Origin: Microcella alkalica
Lineage (GTDB): Bacteria > Actinomycetota > Actinomycetes > Actinomycetales > Microbacteriaceae
NCBI RefSeq assembly: GCF_014137945.1
Contig: NZ_JACGWX010000001.1
Span: forward strand, 682,001 to 746,000
Direction: 5' to 3'
Length of the DNA stretch: 64,000 nucleotides
Part shown: in pieces, positions 62,544-64,000 of the stretch
How positions within the stretch are numbered: the stretch's first letter is position 1
Layout of the letters: each line of letters starts with the position of its first letter
Notes under the pieces: model-generated
What the model was told of the DNA's origin: nothing
The model's input: the letters and a program-made list of their open reading frames with translations, nothing else
The model's database searches: none
Made by a program: the position numbers and the translations under genes

Positions 62544-64000
62544 GGGCGCCTCCAGACGCGGCCGTCGCGGGCGAGCAGGTCGTCCGCGGACTTCGGGCCC
62601 CAGGTTCCGGGGGCGTACTGCTCGGGGCGGCCCTGCGTCGCCCAGAACTCCTCGATGGGGTCGAGGATCTTCCAGCTGAGCTCGACCTCCTCGTGGCGCG
62701 GGAAGAGCGGAGGCTCGCCTAGCAGCACGTCGAGGATGAGGCGCTCGTAAGCCTCCGGGCTCTGCTCGGTGAATGCGTGGCCGTAGCCGAAGTCCATCGT
62801 CACGTCGCGCACCTGCATGCCCGCGCCCGGCACCTTCGACCCGAACCGCATCGTCACGCCCTCGTCGGGCTGCACGCGGATCACGAGGGCGTTCTGCCCG
62901 AGCGCCGAGGTCTGGCTCTCGGCGAAGAGGTACTGCGGCGCGCGCTTGAACACCACGGCGATCTCGGTGACGCGGCGACCGAGGCGCTTGCCCGCCCGTA
63001 GGTAGAACGGCACGCCCGCCCAGCGCCGAGTGGAGATGTCCAGGCGCATGGCCGCGTAGGTCTCCGTGACCGACTCGGGGTTCATGCCCTCCTCCTCCAG
63101 GAACCCGGGCACGAGCTCGCCGCCCTGCCACCCGCTCGCGTACTGGCCGCGCGCCGTGGCCGTCGAGAGGTCCTTCGGCAGGCGCACCGCCGAGAGAACC
63201 TTCTCCTTCTCGGCGCGCAGGTCGGCGGCGTCGAACGAGACGGGCTCCTCCATCGCCGTGAGGGCGAGCAGCTGCAGCAGGTGGTTCTGGATGACGTCGC
63301 GCGCCGCGCCGATGCCGTCGTAGTAGCCGGCCCGGCCGCCCACGCCGATGTCCTCCGCCATTGTGATCTGCACGTGGTCGACGTAGTTCGCGTTCCAGAT
63401 CGGCTCGTACATCATGTTGGCGAACCGCAGAGCCAGGAGGTTCTGGACGGTCTCCTTGCCGAGGTAGTGATCGATGCGGAAGACCGAGTCCGGCGGGAAC
63501 ACCGACTCGACGACGGCGTTGAGCTCGCGCGCGGTCGTCAGGTCGTTGCCGAACGGCTTCTCGATGACGACGCGACGCCACTCGCCGTCCTTCGCCTCGG
63601 CGAGCCCGCTGCGGCGAAGCTGCTCGGTCACGACCGGGAACGACTTCGGCGGGATCGACAGGTAGAACGCGTGGTTGCCCATCGTCCCGCGCTCTCTGTC
63701 GAGCTCCGCGATCGTCTCCGACAGCCGTTCGAATGCGCCGTCGTCGTCGAAATCGCCCGACACGAAGCGGATGCCCGCCGCGAGCTGCTTCCAGGTGGCC
63801 TCGTCGAACGGCGTGCGCGCGTGCTGCTTCACGGCGTCGTGCACAACCTTCTCGAAGTCCTGGTCCTCCCAGTCGCGTCTGGCGAACCCGACCAGGGCGA
63901 ATCCCGGGGGCAGCAGCCCGCGATTGGCGAGGTCGTACACCGCGGGCATGAGCTTCTTGCGCGACAGGTCGCCCGTCACGCCGAAGATGATCAGCCCGCT
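62540..64000 (-). CDS. zwf: Glucose-6-phosphate 1-dehydrogenase, 5'-truncated by window
   Basis: Zwf oxidises glucose 6-phosphate with NADP, the entry step of the oxidative pentose phosphate pathway. The frame is open to the window edge; 486 residues are visible, beginning at the dinucleotide-binding IIFGVTGDLSRKKLMPA, so about 20-30 N-terminal residues are missing. The active-site RIDHYLGKETVQNLLALRF with the substrate His and Lys is present, as are WNANYVDHVQITMAED and FYLRAGKRLGRRVTEIAVVF. Neighbours opcA and pgl complete the pathway branch; tal and tkt would be expected upstream, beyond the window. Confidence 0.97.
   Translation of the reverse strand, partial: SGLIIFGVTGDLSRKKLMPAVYDLANRGLLPPGFALVGFARRDWEDQDFEKVVHDAVKQHARTPFDEATWKQLAAGIRFVSGDFDDDGAFERLSETIAELDRERGTMGNHAFYLSIPPKSFPVVTEQLRRSGLAEAKDGEWRRVVIEKPFGNDLTTARELNAVVESVFPPDSVFRIDHYLGKETVQNLLALRFANMMYEPIWNANYVDHVQITMAEDIGVGGRAGYYDGIGAARDVIQNHLLQLLALTAMEEPVSFDAADLRAEKEKVLSAVRLPKDLSTATARGQYASGWQGGELVPGFLEEEGMNPESVTETYAAMRLDISTRRWAGVPFYLRAGKRLGRRVTEIAVVFKRAPQYLFAESQTSALGQNALVIRVQPDEGVTMRFGSKVPGAGMQVRDVTMDFGYGHAFTEQSPEAYERLILDVLLGEPPLFPRHEEVELSWKILDPIEEFWATQGRPEQYAPGTWGPKSADDLLARDGRVWRRP

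Overview
The window is chromosomal DNA of a very GC-rich actinobacterium. Gene content and order (mIHF domain next to gmk and rpoZ, WhiA, RbpA, OpcA, an ANTAR regulator, the HGxxPAAW protein, TAGNNT -10 boxes, GTG starts) point to the Micrococcales, most likely Microbacteriaceae. That placement is inferred from gene content; no similarity search was run. Almost every base is coding, most neighbouring genes overlap by 1-10 bases, and no gap longer than 300 bases lacks a gene. I see no insertion sequence, prophage, CRISPR array or rRNA.

Region 1 (1-13261) is a housekeeping run: carB (5' end cut by the window), pyrF, a fused mIHF-guanylate kinase gene, rpoZ, coaBC, metK, priA, fmt, rsmB, rpe and an FKBP prolyl isomerase. 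It serves pyrimidine, GMP, CoA and SAM synthesis and initiator tRNA formylation. Region 2 (13267-22016) is an amino-acid run: hisE, hisG, hisF and hisI run straight into trpE, a Trp-associated membrane protein, an HGxxPAAW protein, trpC, trpB, trpA and then lgt. Region 3 (22132-29683) holds glutamate synthase gltBD and pyruvate kinase. A short mixed stretch follows: a minus-strand membrane protein with a charged repeat tail, tRNA-Leu(CAA), a PdtaR-like ANTAR regulator and a thioesterase.

Region 4 (32000-48340) is DNA metabolism and translation: polA, a DUF885 peptidase-like gene, rpsA, DUF4126, coaE, uvrB, uvrA, uvrC, rapZ and whiA. Region 5 (48483-52950) has superoxide dismutase, the lower-glycolysis genes gap-pgk-tpiA, secG and rbpA. 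Region 6 (53186-60731) is a nitrite-assimilation cassette: narK transporter, nirB, nirD, a CysG-like siroheme synthase, a HemD-winged-helix fusion resembling the regulator NnaR, and a sirohydrochlorin ferrochelatase. It makes nitrite reductase, its siroheme cofactor and probably its own regulator. Ammonium from it would feed glutamine synthetase and the GOGAT of region 3. Region 7 (60760-64000, minus strand) is the oxidative pentose-phosphate set zwf (5' end cut), opcA and pgl.

The most distinctive features are regulatory and architectural rather than a new system: the mIHF-Gmk fusion, a 17-bp tandem triplication at the fmt/rsmB junction, a recurrent TAGNNT box 6-8 bases before the start codon (likely leaderless mRNAs), three cases where the upstream gene's TAG stop is also the start of the -10 box, and the self-contained nitrite cassette with its HemD-type regulator. 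I found no convincing previously undescribed multi-gene system.
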